Positions 63,481-64,000 of a DNA stretch of 64,000 bases are shown piece after piece. Position 1 is the stretch's first letter; every line of letters begins with the position of its first letter. The stretch spans positions 1 through 64,000 of the forward strand of contig OENT01000048.1 in assembly GCA_900239685.1 (NCBI GenBank), read 5' to 3'. Source of the stretch: Rotaria macrura (taxonomy: Eukaryota > Rotifera > Eurotatoria > Philodinida > Philodinidae). A model generated the notes under the pieces. That model had not been told where the DNA came from. It made no database searches and saw only the letters and a list, made by a program, of their open reading frames with translations. The translations under genes and the position numbers were made by a program.

Positions 63481-63486
63481 AATAAA
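63481..63486 (+). terminator. Polyadenylation signal of the GPCR gene
   Basis: AATAAA 82 bases after the GPCR stop codon, followed by TG-rich sequence (CTGTATGTTGTATCGTG), a typical arrangement for 3' end formation. Confidence 0.55.
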
Positions 63487-64000
63487 CTCTGTATGTTGTA
63501 TCGTGAAAGAAAGTACGATTGTTTATGATTTAAACGATTTCAATACATAACTTTTGAATAGTGAACAAGAAAACTTTCGACATTATTCAATACTTGATAA
63601 TCAATCAATTTTTCTAAATCGAGACTCATAATTGTCTTAGATTCGGAAATAGTCATTTAAAGATGAGCAAATAATTCTGAATATGACGTAGTTTTATTCG
63701 ATACAAAGCTCTTGTCCGATTATTAAATTCAACTTAATTATATGCCGACTTTTAATACTGTATTTTATAGACTTTTATAATTTACTATTAATAACAGAGA
63801 GTTCATCAATTACTTAATTGTACGGCTACCTATATTTTCTTTTTTTTATTCAGACATCCATTGGTAGTAACTACTTGTGCGACAGATGAAAAACTATCTT
63901 TCACTTAACGAGACTCACTGAAGCATTTATCATATGACGACAAAAACGAGTACTTTTCAAAGCGGCAACAAGCCGTTCTAATCGATTAGTAGAAAAAGAA
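63487..64000. other. No gene recognised
   Basis: AT-rich 3' flank of the GPCR gene to the window end; no supported ORF or repeat. Confidence 0.4.

Noticed and set aside
1..64000. tRNA, rRNA or CRISPR loci
   Set aside because: No tRNA B-box/cloverleaf, rRNA core or regularly spaced repeat-spacer array was recognised; the genome is clearly eukaryotic with spliceosomal introns.

Overview
The window looks like nuclear DNA of a bdelloid rotifer (Adineta/Rotaria type). It is AT-rich, carries many short GT-AG introns, and holds families that are abundant in bdelloids: a Penelope-like retroelement relic, the N-terminal domain of the bdelloid TPR/ADP-ribosyltransferase proteins, a FLYWCH-type transposon ORF and a divergent rhodopsin-like GPCR lacking the usual DRY and NPxxY motifs. 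The assignment is by family content and gene style, not by a marker gene. All exon models below were read by eye from splice sites and reading phase. Four multi-exon models close to an exact multiple of three (Kelch-like, MNAT1, TRMT5 and GCNT), which supports them.

Layout. 1-8.2 kb is degraded, mobile-element-rich DNA: a Penelope-like relic, GC-rich CCGGAAAC-type arrays facing each other, an ADP-ribosyltransferase fragment and a transposase-like relic. 8.2-18.5 kb is gene-poor. It contains two decayed copies of a CSRP-type LIM gene on opposite strands, one candidate 46-residue two-exon gene and a MITE-like inverted repeat. 18.5-44.4 kb is the functional core: a BTB-BACK-Kelch gene preceded by a neuronal-calcium-sensor-like gene (minus strand), a beta-1,6-GlcNAc-transferase (plus), then a minus-strand series in transcription order formin, MNAT1, TRMT5, deoxynucleoside kinase. 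46.6-47.1 kb holds a second N-terminal exon cassette resembling the formin's own 5' exons. 47-62 kb is dominated by a Snail-family zinc-finger gene with wide non-coding flanks, followed by a possible Rad9-like relic and two elements with terminal inverted repeats. A chemoreceptor-like GPCR lies at 62.4-63.4 kb.

How genes may work together. MNAT1, TRMT5 and dNK are head-to-tail with gaps of only 88 and 126 nt. Each gap has an AATAAA soon after the upstream stop and a splice acceptor at, or 18 nt before, the next ATG. The calcium-sensor and Kelch genes show the same tight arrangement (93 nt). Since spliced-leader trans-splicing is reported in bdelloids, these are good candidates for polycistronic units. 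The most unusual coding feature is the formin: its FH1-FH2 core is preceded by DEP-like exons, and a second DEP-like cassette with the same intron position and phase lies upstream, suggesting alternative first exons.
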